Positions 37,339 to 46,307 of a DNA stretch of 64,000 nt are shown here, one piece after another. A program made the translations under genes and the position numbers. The stretch comes from Actinacidiphila glaucinigra (GTDB taxonomy: Bacteria; Actinomycetota; Actinomycetes; Streptomycetales; Streptomycetaceae). The stretch's first letter is position 1, and every line of letters begins with the position of its first letter. Below the pieces are notes generated by a model. That model had not been told where the DNA came from, did not search any database, and was given only the letters and a program-made list of their open reading frames with translations. The DNA lies in contig NZ_FZOF01000002.1 of assembly GCF_900188405.1 (NCBI RefSeq), positions 1-64,000 on the forward strand, written 5' to 3'.

Positions 37339-38571
37339 ATGAACGCATGGCCCGACGGTTGGTCCGACAACAGGAACCAGCGGCAGCAGCAGGTCTCCGA
37401 GCCGCCGCTGCCCCCCGAGCTGTCCCCGCGCCGTGCGGCGGCGGCTCCCGGCAGTGTGCCGCGCCAGCAGGCGTACGGCAGCGGCGTCCCGGGCCACGGA
37501 GGGCCTGGCGGCGGTGACTACGACGGCTACGGCGGCGGCTCGTACGGCCCGCCGTCCACCGGCGGCCGCGGCACCCCGCCCGGCAGCCGCAAGCGCCGGG
37601 TCAAGGGCGTCCTGATCGGTCTGGCCGTCGTGGTCGCCGCCTGGTCGATCGGCACCTACTTCTGGGCGGACGGCAAGGTGCGCCGCGAGGTGGACCTGGG
37701 CACGGTCATAGACCGCCCGGAGACCGGCGAGGGCACCAACTACCTCATCGTCGGCTCCGACAGCCGTGAGGGCCTGTCCAGCGAGCAGAAGAAGAAGCTG
37801 CACACCGGCTCCGCCGAGGGCAAGCGCACCGACTCGATGATGATCCTGCACGTCGGCGACAACGGGAACTCGCTGATCTCGCTCCCCCGCGACTCCTACG
37901 TCACGATCCCCGAGTTCAAGGGCTCCGAGTCCGGCAAGACCTTCCCCTCGCGCGGTCAGAACAAGCTCAACGCCGCCTACTCCATAGACGGGCCGACGCT
38001 GCTGGTGCGGACGGTGGAGTACAACACGGGCCTGCACATCGACCACTACGCGGAGATCGGCTTCGCCGGCTTCGCGGGCCTCGTCGACGCGGTCGGCGGT
38101 GTCGAGCTCGACATCCCCCGCAACATCGACGACAAGAACTCGGGCCTGCACATCCAGAAGGGCAAGCAGACCCTCAACGGCGACGAGGCCCTGGCCTTCG
38201 TCCGCCAGCGCTACCAGGAGGCCGAGGGCGACCTGGGCCGCACCAAGAACCAGCAGAAGTTCCTCTCCGCGCTCGCGAGCCAGACGGCCACGCCGGGCAC
38301 GGTCCTCAACCCGTTCAAGCTCTACCCGACCATGGGCGCGGGCCTGGACACCCTCATCGTCGACAAGGACATGAGCCTGTGGGACCTGGCGTCGATGTTC
38401 TGGGCGATGAAGGGCGTCTCCGGCGGTGACGGCGTCTCGATGAACATGCCGACCTCCGGCTCCATCGGCACCAACGTGGGCAGCGCGCTCAAGTGGGACA
38501 TGCCGAAGGTCAAGCAGCTCGTCTCGGAGCTGAAGAACGACGAGAAGGTCACGGTCACGCCGGACTCCTGA
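37339..38571 (+). CDS. LCP family protein, cysteine-free (LCP-6)
   Basis: A 410-residue type II membrane protein. The Gln/Pro/Gly-rich cytoplasmic tail (1-90) precedes a membrane helix (VLIGLAVVVAAWSIGTYFW). The LCP domain has YLIVGSDSREG, DSMMILHVG, ISLPRDSYVTIP and an Arg-Gln pattern in DLGRTKNQQKF. There is no LytR_C domain and no cysteine at all, unlike LCP-1 to -5. The conserved ATG at 37339 is chosen; the frame is open from 37240. Followed by a strong bidirectional terminator. Confidence 0.92.
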   Translation: MNAWPDGWSDNRNQRQQQVSEPPLPPELSPRRAAAAPGSVPRQQAYGSGVPGHGGPGGGDYDGYGGGSYGPPSTGGRGTPPGSRKRRVKGVLIGLAVVVAAWSIGTYFWADGKVRREVDLGTVIDRPETGEGTNYLIVGSDSREGLSSEQKKKLHTGSAEGKRTDSMMILHVGDNGNSLISLPRDSYVTIPEFKGSESGKTFPSRGQNKLNAAYSIDGPTLLVRTVEYNTGLHIDHYAEIGFAGFAGLVDAVGGVELDIPRNIDDKNSGLHIQKGKQTLNGDEALAFVRQRYQEAEGDLGRTKNQQKFLSALASQTATPGTVLNPFKLYPTMGAGLDTLIVDKDMSLWDLASMFWAMKGVSGGDGVSMNMPTSGSIGTNVGSALKWDMPKVKQLVSELKNDEKVTVTPDS

Positions 38572-38586
38572 CCCCGTACGACGGCG

Positions 38587-38629
38587 GAGGGGCCGGCCGG
38601 GCGCGCACACCGCGCCCGGCCGGCCCCTC
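38587..38629. terminator. Bidirectional terminator (perfect 19-bp hairpin)
   Basis: A 19-bp perfect stem (38587-38605 with 38611-38629) around a CACAC loop lies between the convergent LCP-6 (ends 38571) and LCP-7 (ends 38659) genes. Confidence 0.85.
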
Positions 38630-38658
38630 GGGCTTTCCCGGCTGCCCCGGGAGGGGGC

Positions 38659-39729
38659 TCACGGGGTGGAGGAGCCCAGGCGGTCGAGGGAGTGGTTGGC
38701 CACGTACTCGTCCATGGTGTCGTTGCGCATGGCCTCCCACAGCTGCTCGCTGCCGTTGTCGTCGAGCAGCACCACCGACTGGCCCTTGATCATGTCGAGC
38801 CCGCCGACCGGGGCGTTCATGAAGACCATGTCGCCCGCGCGCACCCCGCGCATGCTCCACATCAGGTCCCGCAGGTCACCGTCGGAGAGCCGGTCGTCGA
38901 CGCTGACCACACCGGTGACGCGGTCCAGCAGCTCCTTGGCCTTCAGCGGGTTGCTCATGGAGTCCTTGGTGAGCGTCTTGGCGATCACCGCGCGCAGGAA
39001 GGCCTGCTGGCGGTGGGTGCGGTCCAGGTCGCCGCGCGGCAGGTTGTAGCGCTCGCGCACGTACGTGAGGGCCTGCTCGCCGTTCATGTGCTTCCCGGCC
39101 AGGTCCACGCCGCCGATGTCGTCGGTGAGGGTCTTGAACCCGCTCCAGTCGATGACGGCGAGGTGGTCGACCTTCAGGTCGGTGAGCCGCTGCACGGTGT
39201 CGATCAGCAGCGGCGGGCCGCCCCAGGAGAAGGCGGCGTTCAGCTTGGCCTTGCCGTTCCCCGGGATCGGGACCCAGCTGTCGCGGGGCAGCGAGACCAC
39301 GTACGCCTGCTTGTGGTCGGCCGGCAGGTGCACCAGCATCATCGTGTCGCTGCGCTGGGCGCCGCGCTTCCACTCCGGGGCCTCGGCGCCCCGGCCCGTG
39401 GTCGGCAGGTCGGAGCGGGCGTCCACACCGACCAGGAGGAACGTTTCACCGCCCTTGGCGGCCTGCGGCTGCTCGCTCTCGGGCACGTTCGTCGGGAACA
39501 CGTTGGGAATGCGGTCCACCTTGCCGGTGTAGTGGTCCACCGCCCACCACAGGCTTCCGGCCACCCCCAGCACGCCCACGGCCAGCAGGACCAGTGCGCC
39601 CAGCAGAACCCGCCGGGCGCGGCTGCGCCTCCTGCGGGCCGGCTCGGCGGCCTTGCCCGGTGCCGCTTCCCGTTCCGTTTCCGCGACCGCCGCCTGCTCG
39701 TGACCGACCGGATCCGTTGTCGTCATCAT
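38659..39729 (-). CDS. LCP family protein, cysteine-free (LCP-7)
   Basis: A 356-residue type II membrane protein: a charged tail with RRRRSRARR, a membrane helix (VLLGALVLLAVGVLGVAGSLWW) and an LCP domain with FLLVGVDARSD, SDTMMLVHL, VSLPRDSWVPIP, KLNAAFSWGGPP and DRTHRQQAFL. No LytR_C domain and no cysteine; with LCP-6 it forms a distinct subclass. Two tandem ATGs (39729, 39726) are possible starts. It is divergent from the UDP-glucose dehydrogenase gene. Confidence 0.92.
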   Translation of the reverse strand: MMTTTDPVGHEQAAVAETEREAAPGKAAEPARRRRSRARRVLLGALVLLAVGVLGVAGSLWWAVDHYTGKVDRIPNVFPTNVPESEQPQAAKGGETFLLVGVDARSDLPTTGRGAEAPEWKRGAQRSDTMMLVHLPADHKQAYVVSLPRDSWVPIPGNGKAKLNAAFSWGGPPLLIDTVQRLTDLKVDHLAVIDWSGFKTLTDDIGGVDLAGKHMNGEQALTYVRERYNLPRGDLDRTHRQQAFLRAVIAKTLTKDSMSNPLKAKELLDRVTGVVSVDDRLSDGDLRDLMWSMRGVRAGDMVFMNAPVGGLDMIKGQSVVLLDDNGSEQLWEAMRNDTMDEYVANHSLDRLGSSTP

Positions 39730-39906
39730 TCACCCCCACCATGTGCACCCGCTCCCCACGCGTGCGTCGGGGGCATTGTGGCGCGTGGGACGGTGCCCTG
39801 GCCATTCCCGGGGCCTTCTTCCGTGCCCGCACCGGGGGAACCCGGACACCGCCCGGGGCTATGCTCAACATCGCAATCAGGCCACGACCTGGGAGGGACC
39901 CTCCGC

Positions 39907-41250
39907 ATGGCGCTCAAGCTCACCGTGATCGGCACCGGCTACCTCGGCGCGACGCACGCCGCGGCGATGGCCGAGCTGGGCTTCGAGGTGCTGGGCCTGG
40001 ACATCGACCCCGCCAAGATCGAGCTCCTCTCCACCGGCCGCGTGCCCATGTACGAGCCGGGCCTCGAGAACCTGCTGCGCCGCCACGTCGCGGGCCTGCC
40101 GGACTCCAGCGGGCGGCTGCGCTTCACCACCTCCTGGGAGGAGGTCGCCGCCTTCGGCGACATCCACTTCGTCTGCGTGAACACCCCGCAGAAGCACGGC
40201 GAGTACGCCTGCGACATGAGCTACGTCGACAGCGCCTTCGACCTGCTCGCCCCGCACCTGGAGCGGCCCGCGCTGGTCGTCGGCAAGTCGACCGTGCCGG
40301 TCGGCAGCGCGGCCCGGCTGGCCGCCCGGCTGGCCGAGCTCGCCCCCGCCGGGGACCGGGCGGAGCTCGCCTGGAACCCCGAGTTCCTCCGCGAGGGCTT
40401 CGCGGTCGAGGACACCCTCCACCCGGACCGCATCGTGGTCGGCGTCGCCTCCGAGCACGCCGAGAAGCTGCTGCGCGAGGTCTACGCGACCCCCGTCGGC
40501 GAGGGCACGCCCTTCGTCGTCGCGGACTACCCGACCGCGGAACTGGTCAAGACGGCGGCCAACGCCTTCCTCGCCACGAAGATCTCCTTCATCAACGCCA
40601 TGGCCGAGGTCAGCGAGGCGGCCGGCGGGGACGTGGTGAAGCTCGCCGAGGCCATCGGGCACGACGAGCGGATCGGCAAGAAGTTCCTGCGCGCCGGCAT
40701 CGGCTTCGGCGGCGGCTGCCTCCCCAAGGACATCCGCGCCTTCATGGCCCGCGCCGGGGAGCTCGGCGCCGACCAGGCGCTCACGTTCCTGCGCGAGGTC
40801 GACTCCATCAACATGCGCCGCCGCGCCCACATGGTCGAGCTCGCCCGCGAGGCCTGCGGAGGCAGCGGTTTCCTCGGCAAGCGGATCGCGGTGCTCGGCG
40901 CGGCCTTCAAGCCCGACTCCGACGACGTGCGGGACTCCCCCGCGCTCAACGTCGCCGGGCAGATCCATCTGCAGGGCGGCCAGGTCACCGTGTACGACCC
41001 CAAGGCGATGGAGAACGCGCGACGGCTCTTCCCGACCCTCGGCTACGCCGCGAGCGCCCTGGAGGCGGTCCGCGGGGCCGACGTCGTGCTGCACCTCACG
41101 GAGTGGCAGGAGTTCCGGGAGCTCGATCCGGCGGAGCTCGGGGCGGTGGCCAGGGGGCGGCACGTCATCGACGGGCGGAACGCGCTGGCGCCGCTGGTGT
41201 GGCGTGAGGCCGGCTGGACGTTCCGGGCGATGGGCCGCCCCCACGCGTAG
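39907..41250 (+). CDS. UDP-glucose/GDP-mannose dehydrogenase family protein (UDP-glucose 6-dehydrogenase)
   Basis: A 447-residue cytosolic enzyme. The N-terminal NAD-binding site is VIGTGYLGATHAAAM; NTPQKHGEYACDMSYVD and GKSTVPVGS are typical; the catalytic cysteine is Cys271 in GFGGGCLPKD; the C-terminal nucleotide-binding domain includes AFKPDSDDVRDSPA. It makes a four-electron oxidation, most likely UDP-glucose to UDP-glucuronate, a precursor for teichuronic-type or other acidic wall polymers. GAGGGA precedes the ATG. Its place beside seven LCP genes suggests it feeds the polymer they attach. Confidence 0.92.
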   Translation: MALKLTVIGTGYLGATHAAAMAELGFEVLGLDIDPAKIELLSTGRVPMYEPGLENLLRRHVAGLPDSSGRLRFTTSWEEVAAFGDIHFVCVNTPQKHGEYACDMSYVDSAFDLLAPHLERPALVVGKSTVPVGSAARLAARLAELAPAGDRAELAWNPEFLREGFAVEDTLHPDRIVVGVASEHAEKLLREVYATPVGEGTPFVVADYPTAELVKTAANAFLATKISFINAMAEVSEAAGGDVVKLAEAIGHDERIGKKFLRAGIGFGGGCLPKDIRAFMARAGELGADQALTFLREVDSINMRRRAHMVELAREACGGSGFLGKRIAVLGAAFKPDSDDVRDSPALNVAGQIHLQGGQVTVYDPKAMENARRLFPTLGYAASALEAVRGADVVLHLTEWQEFRELDPAELGAVARGRHVIDGRNALAPLVWREAGWTFRAMGRPHA

Positions 41251-41337
41251 CCCTCCGGGGTACGTCCGGGGTGCCCCCTGCGGCCGGTTGTCGTGTGCGG
41301 CTTGTTTGCGCCTGCGGGCGGCTGCGCCGGGCTGCCC

Positions 41338-41868
41338 GGTTGTTGTGTGCGGGTCCGTTGCGCCTGCGGCGGGCATCCCCCGCCCTCCCGCCCGATTGCC
41401 CGGCGCGGTCAGTGACCGCCTCGCGCGGTCGTTGTGGGGTCGGTGCCGCGCCGGGGTACCTCCTCGGCGCTCGCGGCGCTGCCCCACATCGTTCGGTACC
41501 GCACTTCACCGCTCGTCGCCTGCGGGGGCACCCCGCCACACCCCCTTCGGATGTCTGCGCGACTGACGGCCGGAGAGGGTTCAGCTAGGCACGTACGGCA
41601 ACCCCGGACCGCCTTCTCACCCCCCACCGGCCGTCATGCGCTCATACGACCGGAGGGGGTGTGGCGGGGTGCGCCCGGAAACGACGAGCGGCGGACCCGG
41701 CGCGGAATGGTGTTGGGGTAAACCGCGAGCGTTGAGGACGTGCGCCGGCGCGGCACCGACCCCACAACGACCGCGCGAGGCGGTCACTGACCGCGCCGGG
41801 CAATCGGGCGGGAGGGTGGGAGAACCGCCCGCCGCAGGCGCAAACAACCCGCACACGGCGACACGGGG
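41338..41868. repeat. Long imperfect inverted repeat between convergent genes
   Basis: The left arm (about 41338-41580) and right arm (about 41620-41868) are inverted copies, separated by about 40 nt. The best block is 72 nt of perfect identity: 41383-41454 against the reverse complement of 41745-41816. A second block of 22 nt with one mismatch is 41529-41550 against 41650-41671. Between blocks the arms diverge. A partial direct duplication of the outer end (TGTGCGG...TGCGCCTGCGG) is seen at 41293-41316 and 41345-41369. Short ORFs in the arms are mutually incompatible and have no family features, so I regard the segment as non-coding. See findings. Confidence 0.85.
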
Positions 41869-41882
41869 GGCGTCGTCAGACG

Positions 41883-43388
41883 TCAGTGGACGTCGCCCAT
41901 GAGGGCGATGACCCGCTTGCGGTACAGAACGAAGGCCGCACCCGCGGCCAGCGCCACGAAGCCCTGGATCGCGAACGAGGTCTCCGACAGGAACCCGTCG
42001 CCGATGACCAGCTGCAGGATGGCGGCCACGCAGTCGCCCGCCGTGACGGCGAGGAACCACAGGCCCATCATCTGGCTGGCGTACTTGACCGGGGCCAGCT
42101 TGGTGGTGACCGACAGGCCCACCGGGGACAGGCACAGCTCGGCGGTGGTCTGGATCAGGTAGACCACGGCCAGCCACAGCGGCGTGACCTTGACGTCGCC
42201 CGAGGCGGCGGCCTGGGCGAGCATCATCACCACGAAGGAGACGCCGATGCCGGCGACGCCGAGGGCGAACTTCACGGTCGTGCTGGGGTTCCTGCGGCCC
42301 AGTGTCATCCACAGGGCGGCGAAGACCGGGGCGAGGGCCATCACGAACAGCGGGTTCAGCGACTGGAACCAGCTCTCGGGGAAGTCGAAGCCCCACAGGG
42401 TGGACGCGGTGTGGTCGGAGGCGAAGACCGTCAGGGTCGAACCGGACTGGTCGTAGATCATCCAGAAGACGGCGGCCACGACGAAGAACCAGATGTATCC
42501 GCCGACCTTGGTCTTCTCGTCCTGGGTGAGCTCCTGGTCCCGGCGGATGCGGGTGAAGTAGTACGCCGGCAGCGCCAGGCCCAGCAGGGAGAGCGGCCAG
42601 AGCACCCAGTTGATCGTGAAGTGGCCGGTGAAGGTGACCACGCCGTAGAAGACCACCGCGGCGGCCAGCCAGATCAGCGCCTTCTTCATCAGGCCGGCGC
42701 GCTCGGCGTCGTCCAGCGGCGTGGGGACCACGCTGGAGACCGGGGCGAGGTGCCTGGTGCCGATGAGGAACTGGGCCAGGCCGAGCCCCATGCCGACGCC
42801 GGCCATGGCGAAGCCCAGGTGCCAGTCGACCTTCTGGCCGACGGTGCCGATGGCGAGCGGGGCGAGGAACGCGCCGAGGTTGATGCCGATGTAGAAGATC
42901 GTGAAGCCGCCGTCGCGGCGCGGGTCGTTGCGGTCCGGGTAGAGCTGGCCGACCATCGTCGAGATGTTCGACTTCAGCAGGCCGGAACCCACGGCGATGA
43001 AGACGAGGCCGACGAAGAACGAGGCCCTCACCGGCACGGCCAGCAGGAAGTGGCCGATCATGATGATCGTGCCGCCGATGGCGACCGTGCGGCGCGGCCC
43101 CCAGAGGCGGTCGGCGAACCAGCCGCCGGGCATCGCCAGCAGGTACACCGTCGCGGTGTAGACGCTGTAGATCGCGCCGGCGGTGGCGGCCTTCATGCCG
43201 AGGCCGCCGTCCGTGACCGAGGCCGTCAGGTAGAGGACGAGCAGGGCCCTCATGCCGTAGTAGCTGAAACGCTCCCACGTCTCGGTCATGAAGAGGGTGG
43301 CCAGGCCGCGGGGGTGGCCGAGGAAGGTCTTGCCGCCGTCCGCAGGGTTGCCCTGCGGGGCGGCGTCCTTCGTCAGGCTGGACGCCAT
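41883..43388 (-). CDS. Proton-dependent oligopeptide (POT/PTR2) transporter
   Basis: A 501-residue major-facilitator protein with about 14 hydrophobic helices. The first-helix signature ETWERFSYYGMRALLVLYL (ExxERFxYYG) is diagnostic of the POT/PTR family; the segment SGLLKSNISTMVGQLYPDRNDPRRDGGF, in the second signature position, also matches. It imports di- and tripeptides with protons. The ATG at 43388 follows AAGGAAA; the frame is open upstream but lacks family features. It converges on the UDP-glucose dehydrogenase gene across the inverted repeat. Confidence 0.95.
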   Translation of the reverse strand: MASSLTKDAAPQGNPADGGKTFLGHPRGLATLFMTETWERFSYYGMRALLVLYLTASVTDGGLGMKAATAGAIYSVYTATVYLLAMPGGWFADRLWGPRRTVAIGGTIIMIGHFLLAVPVRASFFVGLVFIAVGSGLLKSNISTMVGQLYPDRNDPRRDGGFTIFYIGINLGAFLAPLAIGTVGQKVDWHLGFAMAGVGMGLGLAQFLIGTRHLAPVSSVVPTPLDDAERAGLMKKALIWLAAAVVFYGVVTFTGHFTINWVLWPLSLLGLALPAYYFTRIRRDQELTQDEKTKVGGYIWFFVVAAVFWMIYDQSGSTLTVFASDHTASTLWGFDFPESWFQSLNPLFVMALAPVFAALWMTLGRRNPSTTVKFALGVAGIGVSFVVMMLAQAAASGDVKVTPLWLAVVYLIQTTAELCLSPVGLSVTTKLAPVKYASQMMGLWFLAVTAGDCVAAILQLVIGDGFLSETSFAIQGFVALAAGAAFVLYRKRVIALMGDVH

Positions 43389-43692
43389 GGACTTTCCTTG
43401 CTGCTCGGGACGCGCTGCGAGAGCGGTGCGCGCCCGGTGGGGGGAGGCCGGCACCGGGGCGCGGGGGGGCGCACCGGGATCCACGACCGACTGAAATGCC
43501 GGTGGGGACCGGCCCCCGTGCCGGAAGGGCCCTTCGCCGCGTGGGGCGCGCCAAGGGCCATGTGTACCGATACGGGCTTTTGGTTACCTTATGGCAGCGC
43601 GAGATGTGCTATATGCGACGACTTGAGATGTACCTCACAACAGTGACGGCCCGCCCGGCGTGCGGTTTCTCCGAGCGGACTACCATCAGCCC
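43389..43692. promoter_or_regulatory. Divergent upstream region, POT transporter / response regulator
   Basis: 304 nt without a gene. The segment 43560-43650 is noticeably AT-richer and probably holds promoters for both directions. I could not define -35/-10 pairs. Confidence 0.35.
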
Positions 43693-44367
43693 ATGACCCG
43701 CGTACTGCTCGCCGAGGACGACGCATCCATCTCGGAACCGCTCGCACGCGCGCTGCGCCGCGAAGGGTACGAGGTCGAGGTGCGCGAGGACGGACCCGCG
43801 GCGCTCGAAGCCGCCCTGCTCGGCTCCTTCGATCTTCTGGTGCTCGACCTGGGGCTGCCCGGAATGGACGGGCTCGAGGTGTGCAGAAGGCTGCGCACCG
43901 AAGGCCATGGCTTCCCGGTGCTGGTGCTCACCGCCCGCGCCGACGAAGTGGACACGGTGGTCGGCCTTGACGCCGGCGCCGACGACTATGTGACCAAGCC
44001 CTTCCGGCTGGCCGAGCTGCTGGCCCGGGTGCGGGCGCTGCTGCGGCGCGGCACCTCCGAGGCCCAGCATCCCTCCACCCAGGGCGTGCGGATCGACGTC
44101 GAGTCGCACCGCGCGTGGATGGGCGACGAGGAACTGCAACTCACCGCGAAGGAGTTCGACCTCCTGCGGGTGCTGGTGCGGGACGCCGGGCGGGTGGTCA
44201 CCCGGGAGCAGCTGATGCGCGAGGTCTGGGACACCACCTGGTGGTCCTCCACGAAGACCCTGGACATGCACATCTCCTGGCTGCGCAAGAAGCTCGGCGA
44301 CGACGCGGCGGCCCCCCGCTACATCTCCACGGTGCGCGGCGTCGGCTTCCGGTTCGAGAAGAACTAG
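43693..44367 (+). CDS. Response regulator, OmpR/PhoB family
   Basis: A 224-residue two-component regulator. The receiver domain (1-118) has the acidic pair LLAEDDAS, the phospho-acceptor in LLVLDLGLPGMDG (about Asp53) and the conserved Lys in VTKPFRL. The winged-helix DNA-binding domain covers about 125-224 (LTAKEFDLLRVLVRDAGRVV, DMHISWLRKKLG, ISTVRGVGFRF). It is followed after 47 nt by its histidine kinase. The signal is unknown; the divergent peptide transporter is a possible target. Confidence 0.95.
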   Translation: MTRVLLAEDDASISEPLARALRREGYEVEVREDGPAALEAALLGSFDLLVLDLGLPGMDGLEVCRRLRTEGHGFPVLVLTARADEVDTVVGLDAGADDYVTKPFRLAELLARVRALLRRGTSEAQHPSTQGVRIDVESHRAWMGDEELQLTAKEFDLLRVLVRDAGRVVTREQLMREVWDTTWWSSTKTLDMHISWLRKKLGDDAAAPRYISTVRGVGFRFEKN

Positions 44368-44414
44368 GAGGCAGGGGCACGCCAGGGCCCCGCGCGGTCT
44401 GAGACGCTTCACTC

Positions 44415-45683
44415 ATGCGCCGCCGTCTCATCCAGTCCACGCTCGCCGTGGTGCTCGTCGTCATCGCCGTCTTCGGTGTCTCCCTCGTCCTGGTGGAGGC
44501 CCGGACGATCGAGAACAGCGCCAAGGAGAGCGTGGACTCCGAGGCGGTGCGGCTGATCGGCATCGTCGAGAGCAGGATGATCGGCGAGGAGCGGATCAGC
44601 CGCGAGGTGCTGGCCCAGCAGATCGCCCCCGGGCGGTACGCGCTGGTGCGGATCCCGGGGGCGGAGCCGATCGTCATCGGCACCAGGCCCACGGGCCAGG
44701 TGATCTCCTCGCGGCAGACCGGCGAGCAGGGCGAGACCGTCACCGTCGAGGAGTCGCGCAGCAAGGTGAGCCGGGAGATCGGCCGCACCCTGCTGATCAT
44801 CCTGGCGGTCGCGCTGCTGGCGGTGCTGGCCGCCGTCGTCCTCGCGGTGCGCCAGGCGCGGCGGCTCGGCAGCCCGCTGACCGACCTCGCGGAGACCGCG
44901 GAGCGGCTGGGCTCGGGCGACCCCAGGCCGCGGCACCGGCGCTACGGCGTGCCGGAGCTGGACCGGGTCGCCGACGTGCTGGACCGCAGTGCCGAGCGGA
45001 TCGCCCGGATGCTGACCGCCGAGCGGCGCCTGGCGGCGGACGCGTCCCACCAGCTGCGGACCCCGCTGACGGCGCTGTCGATGCGGCTGGAGGAGATCAT
45101 CGCCACGGCCGAGGACGAGGACGCCGTCAAGGAGGAGGCGGCGATCGCGCTCGGTCAGGTGGAGCGGCTCACGGACGTCGTGCAGCGGCTGCTCACCAAC
45201 GCGCGGGACCCGCGGACCGGCTCGGCGGTCGTCTTCGACATCGACGACGTGATCAAGCAGCAGGTGGAGGAGTGGCGCCCGGCGTACCGCAGCGCGGGCC
45301 GGGCCATCACCTCCGCGGGCAAGAACCGGCTGCGCGCCGTCGGGACCCCGGGGGCGGTGGCCCAGGTGCTGGCGACGCTGATCGAGAACGGGCTGATGCA
45401 CGGTTCCGGCACGGTCGCGATCACCACCCGGGTCACCGGTACGCAGGTCGTGGTCGAGGTCACGGACGAGGGCCAGGGCGTGCCGCCGGAGCTGGGGGCG
45501 CGGGTCTTCGAGCGTACGGTCAGCGGCCGCAACTCCACCGGCATCGGCCTCGCGGTGGCGCGCGACCTGGCGGAGGCCGACGGCGGCCGCCTGGAGCTGC
45601 TGCAGCAGCGTCCGCCGGTCTTCGCGCTCTTCCTGGCGCGTGAGGACCAGGTCACCCGCGGGAAGGGCGCCGAGAAGCGCTAG
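44415..45683 (+). CDS. Sensor histidine kinase
   Basis: A 422-residue membrane kinase. Two transmembrane helices (about 8-28 and 125-148) flank a sensor region of ~95 residues. A HAMP-like linker follows, then the dimerisation/phosphoacceptor motif DASHQLRTPLTALSMRLEE (His about residue 213) and the ATPase domain with a degenerate N-box (LIENGLMHGSG), G1 (VEVTDEGQGVPP) and G2 (NSTGIGLAVARDLAEADGG). It pairs with the response regulator just upstream. Its 3' end overlaps the convergent GtrA gene by 4 nt. Confidence 0.95.
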   Translation: MRRRLIQSTLAVVLVVIAVFGVSLVLVEARTIENSAKESVDSEAVRLIGIVESRMIGEERISREVLAQQIAPGRYALVRIPGAEPIVIGTRPTGQVISSRQTGEQGETVTVEESRSKVSREIGRTLLIILAVALLAVLAAVVLAVRQARRLGSPLTDLAETAERLGSGDPRPRHRRYGVPELDRVADVLDRSAERIARMLTAERRLAADASHQLRTPLTALSMRLEEIIATAEDEDAVKEEAAIALGQVERLTDVVQRLLTNARDPRTGSAVVFDIDDVIKQQVEEWRPAYRSAGRAITSAGKNRLRAVGTPGAVAQVLATLIENGLMHGSGTVAITTRVTGTQVVVEVTDEGQGVPPELGARVFERTVSGRNSTGIGLAVARDLAEADGGRLELLQQRPPVFALFLAREDQVTRGKGAEKR

Positions 45684-46243
45684 CCGACGTGGGTGCCGGT
45701 CCGGGTGCCGGGGGTCTCGTTCCCCTTCGCGACCAGGAACGATTCTGCTTGGTGCACGGCCTCGCGGACGGGCAGTGCCTTGAACACCCAGCTGCGGTAG
45801 GACCAGAAGCGGAACAGGGTCGCCACGCCGATGCCGACGAACTTGAAGACGTTGCTCTGCAGCGGGCTGTCCCAGCCGAAGCCGTAGGTCGCCGTGTAGA
45901 GCACCCCGTTCTCGATCACCAGGCCCACGGCGCTGAACACCAGGAAGAGGGTCAGCTCGCGGGTACGGCCCGACTTGTCGCGGTCACGGTAGGTGAAGTA
46001 GCGGAACCCCACGTAGTTGAAGACGATCGCGACGACGGTCGCGATGATGCTGGCCCGCACCACCTGGAGATCGGTGGTGTGCCGGACGAGGTTGAAGACC
46101 CCGATGTTGACCAGGACCCCCGCCCCGCCGACCGCGCCGAACTTGGCGATCTCGCGGGACATCGCCGTCAGCCGGTTCCGCAGCCCTGCCGCACCGTCCA
46201 TGTGATCGTTCGGCCCCGTCTGTGTCTGGTCAGTGACCTTCAT
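45680..46243 (-). CDS. GtrA family membrane protein
   Basis: A 187-residue protein with four hydrophobic helices; the first begins EIAKFGAVGGAGVLVNIGVFNLV and the second includes TVVAIVFNYVGFRYFTYRDRD, both typical of GtrA. GtrA-type proteins help flip undecaprenyl-linked sugars or act in polysaccharide modification, which would fit the many wall-polymer genes nearby. It is divergent from purK (64 nt) and occupies the same neighbourhood in mycobacteria (purE-purK-GtrA). Confidence 0.92.
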   Translation of the reverse strand: MKVTDQTQTGPNDHMDGAAGLRNRLTAMSREIAKFGAVGGAGVLVNIGVFNLVRHTTDLQVVRASIIATVVAIVFNYVGFRYFTYRDRDKSGRTRELTLFLVFSAVGLVIENGVLYTATYGFGWDSPLQSNVFKFVGIGVATLFRFWSYRSWVFKALPVREAVHQAESFLVAKGNETPGTRTGTHVG

Positions 46244-46307
46244 GCTATCCGGGGCCCCTCCGGGACGGCGGTCGGTGCGTCATTCATGCCCCGATATCCT
46301 GGTGACT

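Noticed and set aside
41204..41862. Several overlapping ORFs in both arms of the inverted repeat
   Set aside because: Arg/Pro/Ala-rich translations that overlap each other on both strands, follow the repeat rather than codon bias, and have no motif.
45680..45683. Overlap of histidine kinase and GtrA as a possible annotation error
   Set aside because: Both reading frames have complete family features up to their stops; a 4-nt convergent overlap is normal in compact GC-rich genomes.
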